Positions 8,210-17,280 of a stretch of DNA of 64,000 bases are shown here, one piece after another. The translations under genes were made by a program, and so were the position numbers. Origin of the DNA: Ruminiclostridium josui JCM 17888 (GTDB taxonomy: Bacteria > Bacillota > Clostridia > Acetivibrionales > DSM-1351); the NCBI RefSeq assembly GCF_000526495.1, contig NZ_JAGE01000001.1, positions 2,198,501-2,262,500 on the forward strand, read 5' to 3'. The notes under the pieces are model-generated. The model saw only the letters and a program-made list of their open reading frames with translations, was not told the DNA's origin and did no database searches. The stretch's first letter is position 1, and every line of letters begins with the position of its first letter.

Positions 8210-9472
8210 TTACCCGTTGCTTTTCTCCAATTCATTTATACTAATCTGTCTTGTATGGATAGTGTGATTCCATTCTTTGTTGTTTTTTTCCAGAAAGCCT
8301 TGTATTGTAATAGGAACCCACGTAAGGCAGTAATAAGGATATATAATAAAGCCAAGTATAACCTTAAAACTGAACTTTTTTTCTGCCAGAATAACTAACG
8401 GACCGTAGAAAAGCTCAAATAGACCCATTAGATACCACACCTGAACGGGGAATACATATTGTACGCTATATATGGGAAATTGCGGATAAACCGTTTGTAC
8501 CCACATCATAACAGTCATTAATCCCACAAAAATAAATCTTATGGGTTGAAACAAATATAAGGCACAGTCAAGGGAAGTAAGGTCACCTTTTAAGAAAGCT
8601 TTTTTGAATAAAGCTCCAAGATATTTTTGTGCACATTCAGCATGACCTTGCATCCATCTTTTTCGCTGATGCCATGACTGTTTAAGCGTAATGGGCTTTT
8701 CATCATAAACTACGGCTTCGTGGGCCCATCCTATTTTTACACCGTTTAGGGCAAGTTTCATGGTATACTCCAAGTCCTCGGTCAGACAGGTAGCTCCCCA
8801 TTTTAGAGATTTAAGTACGGAAGTATCTATACAAAATCCGGTTCCGCACAACCCACAGCTTAGTTTAAGGTAGTATCTAGGCAGTTGAAAAATTCTGTTT
8901 GAAAGCCAGAAAGCAATGGAATAAGAGCATGTTATCCAGCTATCATAGGGATTTTTGCTGTCAATATAGCCTTGAACTACTTTAAAACCTTTGCACATCT
9001 GCTTGTTCATTTCCATCAGAAAGTTTGGTGAGACCAGATTGTCAGCATCAAAAACAGCAACGGCATCATAATTTGTGTCCATTTGAAAAATCCTGTTAAA
9101 CATCCATTCAAGTGCATGTCCTTTACCCTTTTTAGAGGCATCCTCACGGATATGTACCTTGGCTCCGAACTTTTGGGCAATTGCAGCAGTATTGTCTTTA
9201 CAGTTGTCAGCTATTACAAAAACATCGTATAAATTTTTGGGATAGTTTAATTTAAAAAGGCTGTCTACAATATGGCCGATTACAAGCTCCTCATTATGAG
9301 CAGCGACTATAAGAGCAAATTTTTTTGTAGGAACAATAGTTTGCGAGAGTTTTTCCTTTCTCTTAATCCAGCCGAATACAGATATTCCAAAAAAATAGCA
9401 TCCTGCTATAAAAACTAATATCTGTATAAACTCGCTGATATAAAATATTATATTAGAAAATATAGTTTGCAT
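8210..9472 (-). CDS. Membrane GT2-family glycosyltransferase
   Basis: This 420-residue processive-type family 2 glycosyltransferase opens with an N-terminal membrane segment (about residues 8-35). The GT-A domain follows with LIVAAHNEE, the metal-binding VFDADN, the acceptor-side TEDLEYT and the QRKRWMQGH (QxxRW) motif typical of cellulose-, hyaluronan- and poly-GlcNAc-synthase-like enzymes. Several C-terminal membrane segments follow. It probably polymerises or transfers a sugar at the inner face of the membrane, with substrate unknown. I start it at ATG 9472 behind GGAGG. The longer frame to 9514 has no ribosome binding site. It is convergent with the RiPP operon and divergent from the GH15 gene, and nothing ties it to peptide maturation. 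Confidence 0.85.
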   Translation of the reverse strand: MQTIFSNIIFYISEFIQILVFIAGCYFFGISVFGWIKRKEKLSQTIVPTKKFALIVAAHNEELVIGHIVDSLFKLNYPKNLYDVFVIADNCKDNTAAIAQKFGAKVHIREDASKKGKGHALEWMFNRIFQMDTNYDAVAVFDADNLVSPNFLMEMNKQMCKGFKVVQGYIDSKNPYDSWITCSYSIAFWLSNRIFQLPRYYLKLSCGLCGTGFCIDTSVLKSLKWGATCLTEDLEYTMKLALNGVKIGWAHEAVVYDEKPITLKQSWHQRKRWMQGHAECAQKYLGALFKKAFLKGDLTSLDCALYLFQPIRFIFVGLMTVMMWVQTVYPQFPIYSVQYVFPVQVWYLMGLFELFYGPLVILAEKKFSFKVILGFIIYPYYCLTWVPITIQGFLEKNNKEWNHTIHTRQISINELEKSNG

Positions 9473-9596
9473 TTTTTCCTCCAAAATTGTATTTATCCGA
9501 AATAGTTTGTGCATAAATGGATTAAATTATTTATATAATTTGATACTCTCTAAAATCAATATGCTATAATGAGGTAGTAGAATGGCGGAGGTTTTT

Positions 9597-11531
9597 ATGC
9601 AAAAATCATATTATAACAATGCAATCTCAGGGAATTCTTCAATGCTAGCTTGTTTTAGCGAAAAAGCAGAACTTTTAAGACTTTTTTGGCCTGATATTGA
9701 TTATGTACAGCATTTGGATAAAATGTTTCTGGGATTATTTGAGAAAAATAAAACAGGAAGCACGGTATGGCTTAATGACATGCGATGTGATAATCATCAG
9801 GAATATTTTCAAGATTCCAATATAATTAAAAACACGGTTACAAATTTTTTTGACGGGTATAAAGTAGTGTTATATGACTTTGTCCATCCCGAAATGGATG
9901 TTTTGGTACGAAGACTTGAAATTGAGAATCTTCATAATGAGAGCAGGGAATTGGGACTAATGAGTTTTTCAGCCGCTGCCACCAGTGATTCCGAGGTGGC
10001 ATGCAGCTTGTTTGATTTCATGAATGAAGCAATGATTCACTATAAGCCGGATAGCTATATCGCTATTACGTCAGATATTTCGGTATACCAGTTTCAAATC
10101 GGGAATAATGCCAATGATGCCGCAATTAATACTTATCTATATGGTAAGGATGATATTGGAATGATGAAGGATGCGGCCGTCTCATGGGAATTGGGAGTTT
10201 TTCAGCCTCATGAAGTAAAGACAGTTAATGTATATATATGTGCAGCAGAAAGCCTGAAATCCTGTAAAGTTCTTGTAAGAAAGATAAAAACAGTAGGAGG
10301 GCTCACGGCACTAAGGGAAACAGGACAGTATTGGAAAGACTATCTGGAGAAGACAACACAACTTAAGTCAGGTAATACACTTTTAGATGAATTGTACAAA
10401 AGGTCACTTTTGGTATTTAAGTTAATGTATAACAAAAACAGCGGAGGGTTAATGGCTGCCCCAGAGGCAGATGAATACTTTACTAGGTGTGGTAAGTATG
10501 CTTATTGTTGGGGTAGGGACGCTGCCTTTATAACAGGGGCATTGGATATTGGCGGATTAAGAGAAAGCGTAACACATTTTTATAAATGGGCTGTAAAGGT
10601 TCAGGATGAAGACGGCAGCTGGCAGCAAAGATACCATATGAATGGTAATTTAGCTCCATGCTGGGGGCTTCAGGTGGATGAGACAGGCTCAATTATATGG
10701 GGAATGTTGAACCATTACAATTATACAAAGGACACAGATTTTCTAAAATCCGTATGGGGTAGTGTTAAGGCGGCAGCAGATTTCCTTGTAGGTTTTATAG
10801 ATAGTGAAACAGGTCTTCCAAAACCCAGTTTTGACTTGTGGGAAGAAAGGTATGGCGAACATGCATACTCTTCTGCTTCGGTATGCGCAGGGCTAAGGTC
10901 AGCTGTGGAAATAGCACGTATACTTGGGGAAAAGCAGGAAGATTTTAGCATATGGGAAGAAACAGCAGATAGTATAAAAAAAGCAATAGTCAAATACTTC
11001 TGGAAAGAAGATTACAGACGATTTATTAGGAGCATCAGGGTAAAACTAAATGGCTTTGGACATGAACCTTCTGGTGATGTCATGTTTATTACAGTAAATC
11101 CAAAGGGTTATGTGAGAGATGTAACAAAAGAGGATTGGATTGTAGATGTAAGTCTTGTTGGGCTGGGTATACCCTTTGGAATTTTTGATTTGGATGATCC
11201 CATGCTAAAAGATACAGTTTCTTTAATTGAACAAGTCCTCACAGTACAGGGAGTCGGCGGTATAAAGAGATATGAAAACGACACATATATAGGTGGAAAT
11301 CCGTGGATTCTTACCACTCTTTGGATAGCATTGTATCATGCCAAATCAGGAAACTATGAAAAAGCAAAGGAATATCTGATATGGGCTGCAAATGGAAAAA
11401 CAGAAATGGGACTTCTGCCGGAACAGGTCAACAAGGATACTGGAAAACCTGAATGGATAATTCCACTAACGTGGTCTCATGCAATGTATGTACACGTCTA
11501 TTCAGAGCTTATAAATGCAGGAGTGCTGTGA
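9597..11531 (+). CDS. GH15-type glucoamylase / glucan hydrolase
   Basis: This 644-residue protein has the two-part layout of bacterial GH15 enzymes. An N-terminal beta-rich domain (about 1-260) is followed by an (alpha/alpha)6 barrel with YAYCWGRDAAF, LWEERYGEHAYSSASV and a C-terminal PEQVNKDTGKPEW...PLTWSHAM region. The acidic residues expected at the active site are present. It probably releases glucose from alpha-glucans such as glycogen or maltodextrin. No signal peptide is visible, so it acts in the cytoplasm. GGAGG at 9587-9591 sets the start at ATG 9597. A TTGATA/TATAAT pair (9540-9570, spacer 19) may be the promoter. radA follows after 34 bases. Confidence 0.85.
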   Translation: MQKSYYNNAISGNSSMLACFSEKAELLRLFWPDIDYVQHLDKMFLGLFEKNKTGSTVWLNDMRCDNHQEYFQDSNIIKNTVTNFFDGYKVVLYDFVHPEMDVLVRRLEIENLHNESRELGLMSFSAAATSDSEVACSLFDFMNEAMIHYKPDSYIAITSDISVYQFQIGNNANDAAINTYLYGKDDIGMMKDAAVSWELGVFQPHEVKTVNVYICAAESLKSCKVLVRKIKTVGGLTALRETGQYWKDYLEKTTQLKSGNTLLDELYKRSLLVFKLMYNKNSGGLMAAPEADEYFTRCGKYAYCWGRDAAFITGALDIGGLRESVTHFYKWAVKVQDEDGSWQQRYHMNGNLAPCWGLQVDETGSIIWGMLNHYNYTKDTDFLKSVWGSVKAAADFLVGFIDSETGLPKPSFDLWEERYGEHAYSSASVCAGLRSAVEIARILGEKQEDFSIWEETADSIKKAIVKYFWKEDYRRFIRSIRVKLNGFGHEPSGDVMFITVNPKGYVRDVTKEDWIVDVSLVGLGIPFGIFDLDDPMLKDTVSLIEQVLTVQGVGGIKRYENDTYIGGNPWILTTLWIALYHAKSGNYEKAKEYLIWAANGKTEMGLLPEQVNKDTGKPEWIIPLTWSHAMYVHVYSELINAGVL

Positions 11532-11565
11532 TGTGCAATAGATACAGTTAAATTAAAAGTAAAAG

Positions 11566-12957
11566 ATGGGGTTGGTTAACATAAAAAACAAGACGGTTTT
11601 CAAATGCAGCAATTGCGGATATGAATCCTCAAAATGGGTGGGGAGATGTCCGGAGTGCGATAATTGGAACACCTTTGAAGAAAAGGAAATACGAAATCAA
11701 AAAAATACCAGGTCAGCTTCGGCAAGGGTAACGAAGCCCATAGTTAAGCTGACTCACGTTAAGGCCGGTAACAGTGACCGTATTGTAACGGGCATCAGTG
11801 AATTCAACAGAGTTATGGGCGGAGGAATAGTTAAGGATTCAATAACAATTATCACAGCTAAACCAGGTGCGGGAAAATCCACACTACTTTTACAGGTTGC
11901 CGGGGATGTTGCTTCAAAGGGGCTGAGGGTACTTTATGCATCAGGTGAAGAAAGCGAAAGCCAGATAAAAAACAGGGCTGACAGAATTTTTAGTAATATT
12001 CAGGATAATGTGTGGGTATATTCTGACAATAGCATGGATAATGTACTAAGTGTTGTATCAGAGGTTGACCCGGATCTTTTGATAGTAGACAGTATTCAGA
12101 CATTTGTGCTGGAAGGTTTTCCGGGCTCCAGAGCAGGTTCTCCTACGCAGACCATGGAGTGTGCAAATGAACTTCTGAAGCTGGCAAAAGACCCTATACG
12201 GCCAAGAGCAGTATTTCTGGTAGGCCAAATGAATAAAAGCGAGGAAATAGCGGGACTCAGAGCCCTTGAGCATTTAGTGGATACGGTGCTGATATTAGAT
12301 GGCGATAATGAAGAGGAACTCAGAGGGCTTTCAGTATCAAAAAACAGGTTTGGCAGTACATGGGAGAGAGGCTATTTTTCCATGACTGAAAATGGTCTTG
12401 AATCAATAGATAATCCATCTGAATATTTTATGACAACCAGAGATAAAAATGAAAAAGTGTCGGGAAGTGCACTTACTGTTGTAAAAGATGGTTCACGACC
12501 AATTATAGTAGAGATAGAAAGCCTTGTATCAAAGACATACACGCCATTTCCTTCTAGAATAGGAGAGTGTGTGAGACGAGAACAGCTTAACACGTTGATA
12601 TCAATACTTGAACAGAGGGGAAAAATATCTCTATATGATAAGGATGTTGTTATAAAGACTACAGGAGGCTTGAAGTTTAAAGAGCCTGCTGTAAACCTGT
12701 CAATAATAATGAGTATAGTATCGTCAGTTTATGACAAAGAAATACCAAATGATACGGCTTTCATATCCGACGTAGGACTTACAGGAGAACTAAAAAAGGT
12801 ACCTTCTCTTGAACTGAGAATCAGGGAACTTGACAGGCGAGGATTCAAAGATGTTTATGTAGCTAAGAATGCACTTATAAGAACACTTGACATAAAGAAT
12901 ATAAAAGTACATGAAGTAAAGTCTATCCAAGAAGTAATAGGTATGGTTTTTAAGTAA
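11566..12957 (+). CDS. radA: RadA, DNA repair ATPase
   Basis: This 463-residue protein has the full RadA layout. The N-terminal C4 zinc finger is CSNCGYESSKWVGRCPEC. The RecA-like ATPase has Walker A AKPGAGKST, and the RadA-specific KNRFG motif (SKNRFGST) is present. The C-terminal domain is Lon-protease-like. RadA is a branch-migration helicase acting on recombination intermediates. In Firmicutes it typically precedes disA, as here (82 bases apart). In Bacillus it directly follows clpC, whereas here about 6.6 kb of other genes intervene. Confidence 0.95.
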   Translation: MGLVNIKNKTVFKCSNCGYESSKWVGRCPECDNWNTFEEKEIRNQKNTRSASARVTKPIVKLTHVKAGNSDRIVTGISEFNRVMGGGIVKDSITIITAKPGAGKSTLLLQVAGDVASKGLRVLYASGEESESQIKNRADRIFSNIQDNVWVYSDNSMDNVLSVVSEVDPDLLIVDSIQTFVLEGFPGSRAGSPTQTMECANELLKLAKDPIRPRAVFLVGQMNKSEEIAGLRALEHLVDTVLILDGDNEEELRGLSVSKNRFGSTWERGYFSMTENGLESIDNPSEYFMTTRDKNEKVSGSALTVVKDGSRPIIVEIESLVSKTYTPFPSRIGECVRREQLNTLISILEQRGKISLYDKDVVIKTTGGLKFKEPAVNLSIIMSIVSSVYDKEIPNDTAFISDVGLTGELKKVPSLELRIRELDRRGFKDVYVAKNALIRTLDIKNIKVHEVKSIQEVIGMVFK

Positions 12958-13039
12958 TACAATTTGTTATATACATCAATTTATTGTAAAATAGTTAGGA
13001 AAATATAAAGAATAGAGGCAAATGGAGGAGCAATTTAAA

Positions 13040-14125
13040 ATGAGGTTGGAGAGATTGAAAAATGACAGCTTTTTAGATGTTTTAAGGATGATGGCACCGG
13101 GAACTTCTCTCCGAGAGGGCCTGGAAAACATATTAAAGGCAAAAACCGGTGCTTTGATTGTAATCGGGGACTCTCCAGAGGTAATAAAAATCGTTGATGG
13201 CGGATTTACTATAAATAAACCTTATACTTCATCACACCTTTATGAACTTGCAAAAATGGATGGAGCAATAGTAATCAGTAAGGACTTAAAGGTAATTTTG
13301 TATGCAAATGCACTCCTTATACCTGACGCTAGTATAGTAACAACTGAAACAGGAACCAGACATAAAACAGCAGAGAGATTTGCAAAACAGACAGGGGAGA
13401 TAGTCTTATGTATTTCCCAAAGACGAAATGTTATTACCCTTTACAAAGATAACAGGAAATATATACTAAGAGATACTTCTACAATATTAACTCGTGCGAA
13501 TCAGGCTTTGCAAACGCTGGAAAAGTATAAAAGTGTACTTGATTCAGCAATAAAGAATTTAAATGTACTGGAATTAGAAGACATAGTTACACTTAACGAT
13601 GTGGCATATGTTATCCAGAGAACAGAAATGGTAATGAGAATTGTCGATGAGATTGACAGATATATTTGTGAATTGGGCAATGAAGGAAGACTTATCAGTA
13701 TGCAGTTAGAGGAACTTCTTCAGAATGTAGAGAACAATGTATGGCTTGTTATTGAAGATTATCAAATAAGAAAAGACGGGCAAAATACAAATGACATAAT
13801 AAAGCAACTTCGCAATTTGTCAAACGATGAACTTGTAGATCTTGCAAGTGTTGCAAAATTATTGGGATTCTCAGGAGCTGCCGTTTCACTGGATAGTACC
13901 GTTTCTCCAAGAGGATATAGGATGTTGAGTCGACTACCAAAACTTCCTGTAACCATAATGAAAAATATAATTGGTGAATTTCATAATCTGCAGGGAATAA
14001 TTAAGGCAAGTATAGAAGATTTGGACAAAGTAGAAGGCATAGGCGAAGTACGAGCAAAATCCATTACAGAAGGCCTTTCAAGAATCAAAGAACAGGCTTT
14101 AATGGATAAAAGGTCAATATATTAG
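13040..14125 (+). CDS. disA: DisA, diadenylate cyclase
   Basis: This 361-residue protein has an N-terminal DAC domain with the DGAIVIS and RHKTAERF motifs that form the c-di-AMP-synthesising active site. A helical linker follows, then a C-terminal helix-hairpin-helix DNA-binding domain (VEGIGEVRAKSITEGL). DisA scans DNA for branched structures and links damage to c-di-AMP levels and sporulation. I chose ATG 13040, nine bases after GGAGGAG (13024-13030). An in-frame ATG at 13022 would add six residues with a weaker site. RadA, the upstream neighbour, is known to modulate DisA in Bacillus. Confidence 0.94.
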   Translation: MRLERLKNDSFLDVLRMMAPGTSLREGLENILKAKTGALIVIGDSPEVIKIVDGGFTINKPYTSSHLYELAKMDGAIVISKDLKVILYANALLIPDASIVTTETGTRHKTAERFAKQTGEIVLCISQRRNVITLYKDNRKYILRDTSTILTRANQALQTLEKYKSVLDSAIKNLNVLELEDIVTLNDVAYVIQRTEMVMRIVDEIDRYICELGNEGRLISMQLEELLQNVENNVWLVIEDYQIRKDGQNTNDIIKQLRNLSNDELVDLASVAKLLGFSGAAVSLDSTVSPRGYRMLSRLPKLPVTIMKNIIGEFHNLQGIIKASIEDLDKVEGIGEVRAKSITEGLSRIKEQALMDKRSIY

Positions 14126-14147
14126 TCGATTTATCAAAGAAATAAAA

Positions 14148-14179
14148 TAAAGGGATTAACATGATTATTAATCCCTTTT
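14148..14179 (+). terminator. Bidirectional terminator after disA
   Basis: AAAGGGATTAA pairs with TTAATCCCTTT across a short loop (arms about 14148-14159 and 14168-14179). A-rich and T-rich flanks serve both disA and the convergent gene ending at 14182. Confidence 0.82.
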
Positions 14180-14181
14180 AA

Positions 14182-14577
14182 TCATCTCAGATTATATTTA
14201 CCTAGCATACGTATTCTGTCGTTTTCCTTCAGAATAATATCATAAAGATTTAAATCCAATGTGTTACAGATAGAAGCCAGATAAAACAGATTTCTTCCAA
14301 TATCACGTTCTATGGCATCTCTGCAATTGTCACACAAAGTACCTTCCACATGCCCTTCCACAGAGTTTTTCATTTCATCAAGGCTGGTATCAGCAGGAAT
14401 ATCTTGTTTGTGGGCATTGATGGTTAAGCAGCCACATTGAGTAACAGATTTAATGATTGCTCTGTTTACTCTAGAATTTGAATCCTGATATTTTGTAATT
14501 AAGTCTAGAATACTCTTATTTCTTACAAGCAGTTCTTGTGCAGTGTATTGAAAATCATCTACAAGCATATCCTTCAT
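14182..14577 (-). CDS. Conserved clostridial protein with Cys motifs (DUF1573-annotated type)
   Basis: This 131-residue cytoplasmic protein is mostly helical. It begins MKDMLVDDFQYTAQELLVRNKS and has a CGC pair (VTQCGCLTI) and a later CDNC, together a possible four-Cys metal site. The C-terminal region (RNLFYLASICNTLDLNLYDIIL) resembles helical MazG-like folds. I recall near-identical proteins across clostridia annotated as hypothetical or DUF1573, with no known role. ATG 14577 is chosen, six bases after GAGGTG. An in-frame GTG at 14586 lies inside the ribosome binding site. Confidence 0.7.
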   Translation of the reverse strand: MKDMLVDDFQYTAQELLVRNKSILDLITKYQDSNSRVNRAIIKSVTQCGCLTINAHKQDIPADTSLDEMKNSVEGHVEGTLCDNCRDAIERDIGRNLFYLASICNTLDLNLYDIILKENDRIRMLGKYNLR

Positions 14578-14698
14578 GTGATTCACCTCAGTATCTAGAT
14601 GTCTGATTTTATTATACTTTTACCTTTTAGTACTGTCAAACCCCAAAAAACAATATTTAACAGAAATAACCATAAATGTTAATAGATATGTTTGATTT

Positions 14699-14727
14699 TT
14701 GACATTGAATATTGTTTGTAGTATACT
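14699..14727 (+). promoter_or_regulatory. SigA promoter of the carD-like operon
   Basis: TTGACA (14699-14704), a 17-base spacer and TATACT (14722-14727) are nearly consensus. The start site would be about 14734, leaving a leader of about 180 bases that holds a terminator-like hairpin. Confidence 0.8.
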
Positions 14728-14761
14728 TAAATTATTAAGACAATTTTATATAAATTAATCC

Positions 14762-14803
14762 AAACGCACTCAACTATAGTATTAGTGCGTTTTAGTATTT
14801 TTG
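14762..14803 (+). terminator. Terminator-like hairpin inside the carD leader
   Basis: AAACGCACT (14762-14770) pairs perfectly with AGTGCGTTT (14784-14792), followed by a T-rich stretch (TTTAGTATTTTT). It lies between a strong promoter and the gene, so it would either end a short leader RNA or act as an attenuator. No known riboswitch aptamer was recognised beside it. Confidence 0.65.
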
Positions 14804-14914
14804 ATTTATTTTAACTACAGCTTGACTGAATATAGATAATTTTTTTAGATTCACAAGAGCTTTTGGATATACAAATATTGGATAAATTTGCGTTACTTTT
14901 TATGGAGGAATGCT

Positions 14915-15394
14915 ATGTATAACGTAGGAGATAAAATTGTATATCCCATGCATGGTGCGGGTGTTATCGAATCCATAGAGGAGAGAGAAATACTTGGAAA
15001 GAAATGCAGCTATTATATCATGAAAATACCTATTGGTGATTTAAAGGTTATGATACCTACCAACAACATTACTGATATAGGTATAAGAGGAGTAATAAGT
15101 GTTTCAGAAGCTGACGATGTCTTTAATTTTTTGAAGAATGGCCAGCATGAAATTCCATGCAATTGGAATAAACGCTATAGGGAAAATATGGTCAAGATTA
15201 AAAGTGGTGACATTTTTGAGGTAGCTGATGTTGTTCGAAGCCTTATGCAAAGAGAAAAGGAAAAAGGACTTTCTACAGGCGAGAGAAAAATGTTAAGCAG
15301 TGCCAAACAAATATTAATAAGTGAATTGGTTCTTGCAAAAGGCATTAATCAGCATGAAGTTGAGAATAAAATCCAAGAATACCTTTATGGCTGA
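14915..15394 (+). CDS. CarD-family RNA polymerase-binding regulator
   Basis: This 159-residue protein begins with the CarD/TRCF RNAP-interaction domain (MYNVGDKIVYPMHGAGVIESI), a Tudor-like fold that contacts the RNA polymerase beta subunit. A helical C-terminal domain follows (about 65-159), which in CarD stabilises the open promoter complex. GGAGG at 14904-14908 sets ATG 14915. An upstream TTG at 14888 is part of the leader. It is probably cotranscribed with the yacL-like gene 23 bases downstream. Confidence 0.88.
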   Translation: MYNVGDKIVYPMHGAGVIESIEEREILGKKCSYYIMKIPIGDLKVMIPTNNITDIGIRGVISVSEADDVFNFLKNGQHEIPCNWNKRYRENMVKIKSGDIFEVADVVRSLMQREKEKGLSTGERKMLSSAKQILISELVLAKGINQHEVENKIQEYLYG

Positions 15395-15417
15395 AAAGCT
15401 TTTGAAGGAGAATGAAT

Positions 15418-16458
15418 GTGCTAAACAGGATTATTAAAATATCTTTTTCTATTCTAGGAGCTATTACCGGATTTACTATTTTACATACAATTTTATCAAT
15501 GAATATAAGAATTGGTGAAAACTTAAAGGTACCTTTGGTTATACTGTTTTCATCTGTTTTCTGTGCGCTTTTTTATTTTATGGCGGCTAAGATAATTGAA
15601 GTGCTTACGGGCTTTATTGATAAGATTGAAAAATGGATACAGAATGTAACAATGTCAGAATTGATTTTAGGGGCCGCAGGACTTATACTAGGACTCATTG
15701 TTGCAAACCTTGTAAGTATACCAATAATAAAAATTCAGATAATAGGGCTCCCATTTGCAGTTATTATAAATATACTGTTCGGACTTATGGGAGTTATTCT
15801 GTCTCAAAGAAAGAAAAATGAAAGTATAGCAGATATTTTTAAGGAACAGTCTTCCTCTCGTAATAAAAAACTAGTTGACACATGCACAATTATTGACGGG
15901 AGGATTCTTGATATATTTAATGCAGGATTTTTGGAGGGTGAAATTGTAATTCCGTCATATGTACTTGACGAATTAAGGCATATTGCTGACTCGGCAGATG
16001 GGCTAAGAAGGGCTAGAGGAAGAAGAGGACTGGATATACTTAATCTGCTTCAAAAGGAAGGCAATAATATTGTAAAGATAGACGAAACAGATTTCCCTGA
16101 TATACAGGAAGTTGATGAAAAACTCCTTAAAACAGCCCAAAAGCTAAAATGTAAACTGGTAACCATAGATTATAACCTTACAAAAGTTGCAGCTCTAAAG
16201 GGAATACAGGTTCTCAATATAAACGACCTTGCCAATGCGGTTAAACCCGTTGCTCTACCTGGGGAGGAAATGAATATACTGGTCGTGAAGGAAGGAAAGG
16301 AAAATGGGCAAGGTGTAGGGTTTTTGGAGGATGGAACCATGATTGTAGTAGACGGAGGTAAAAATTACCTTGGTCAGACAATACCCGTAATGGTAACAAG
16401 CGTGCTTCAGACTTCCGCAGGCCGTATGGTTTTTGTAAAACCCAATATAAAAGATTAA
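15418..16458 (+). CDS. yacL: YacL-like PIN/TRAM membrane protein
   Basis: This protein of about 346 residues has four membrane segments in its first 125 residues, then a PIN-domain nuclease (KLVDTCTIIDGRILDI with conserved acidic residues, LDELRHIAD) and a C-terminal TRAM RNA-binding domain. It is the YacL type found beside disA and ispD in Bacillus. Its substrate is probably RNA, with role unproven. GTG 15418, seven bases after GAAGGAG, is the likely start. ATG 15412, two codons upstream, sits too close to the ribosome binding site. Confidence 0.88.
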   Translation: MLNRIIKISFSILGAITGFTILHTILSMNIRIGENLKVPLVILFSSVFCALFYFMAAKIIEVLTGFIDKIEKWIQNVTMSELILGAAGLILGLIVANLVSIPIIKIQIIGLPFAVIINILFGLMGVILSQRKKNESIADIFKEQSSSRNKKLVDTCTIIDGRILDIFNAGFLEGEIVIPSYVLDELRHIADSADGLRRARGRRGLDILNLLQKEGNNIVKIDETDFPDIQEVDEKLLKTAQKLKCKLVTIDYNLTKVAALKGIQVLNINDLANAVKPVALPGEEMNILVVKEGKENGQGVGFLEDGTMIVVDGGKNYLGQTIPVMVTSVLQTSAGRMVFVKPNIKD

Positions 16459-16487
16459 CTTTACATAATATATGGAGGTATTTCGAT

Positions 16488-17201
16488 TTGAACTCAAATT
16501 ATATATCTAATAAAGTAACTGCTATTATAACTGCGGCAGGAAAAGGTACAAGGATGAATTCCAGCATTAATAAGCAGTATTTAAAAATAGCCGGAATACC
16601 TGTACTTGCTAGAACAATAAGTGTATTTGAAAGTTGTTCTGAGGTTGATGATATAATACTTGTTGTTAATGAGTCTGATATAAATTTTTGCAGGCATGAA
16701 ATAGTTGAAGAATTTAATTTTACAAAGGTGATTTCCCTTGTAAGCGGAGGCGCTGAACGGCAAAATTCGGTTTATAAGGGACTTTGTTCTATTAGGGATG
16801 AAAAAGGCATTGTATTGATTCATGATGGTGCAAGACCTTTTGTAACGAATAAAAATATTGTAGATTGTATAAACGCTGCAAGAGCGTTTGGTGCTTGCGG
16901 AATCGGGGTTCGGTCAAAGGATACTATTAAGATTTCGGATGAGAAGGGATTTGTGCAGTCAACCCCGGACAGAAACAACCTGTGGAGTATTCAAACACCT
17001 CAGGGATTTATGTATGACATTATAAAGAGTGCACATGATAAAGCTTTGCAAAATGGCTATATAGGAACGGATGATATGGTTCTGGTTGAAAAATTGGGCA
17101 TACCCGTTAAAATTGTAGAAGGCAGCTATCAGAACATAAAAATTACTACTCCCGAGGATTTAATAATGGGAGAGTCAATAATATCTTGCCAAGAAAAGTA
17201 G
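16488..17201 (+). CDS. ispD: IspD, 2-C-methyl-D-erythritol 4-phosphate cytidylyltransferase
   Basis: This 237-residue enzyme joins CTP to methylerythritol phosphate in the MEP isoprenoid pathway. The N-terminal CTP-binding loop is IITAAGKGTRMN, and IHDGARPFV and the later TDDMVLVE are family motifs. The start is TTG 16488, nine bases after GGAGG (16474-16478), and no ATG fits. In many Firmicutes ispF follows directly. Here an ABC exporter intervenes and ispF lies on the opposite strand. Confidence 0.94.
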   Translation: MNSNYISNKVTAIITAAGKGTRMNSSINKQYLKIAGIPVLARTISVFESCSEVDDIILVVNESDINFCRHEIVEEFNFTKVISLVSGGAERQNSVYKGLCSIRDEKGIVLIHDGARPFVTNKNIVDCINAARAFGACGIGVRSKDTIKISDEKGFVQSTPDRNNLWSIQTPQGFMYDIIKSAHDKALQNGYIGTDDMVLVEKLGIPVKIVEGSYQNIKITTPEDLIMGESIISCQEK

Positions 17202-17280
17202 GTTTTCAAAATTAAAACTTGACCTTTTCCGTGTATGTATTTCATAATGAATATATAAAATTCGGAGAGGATTTACAAAT

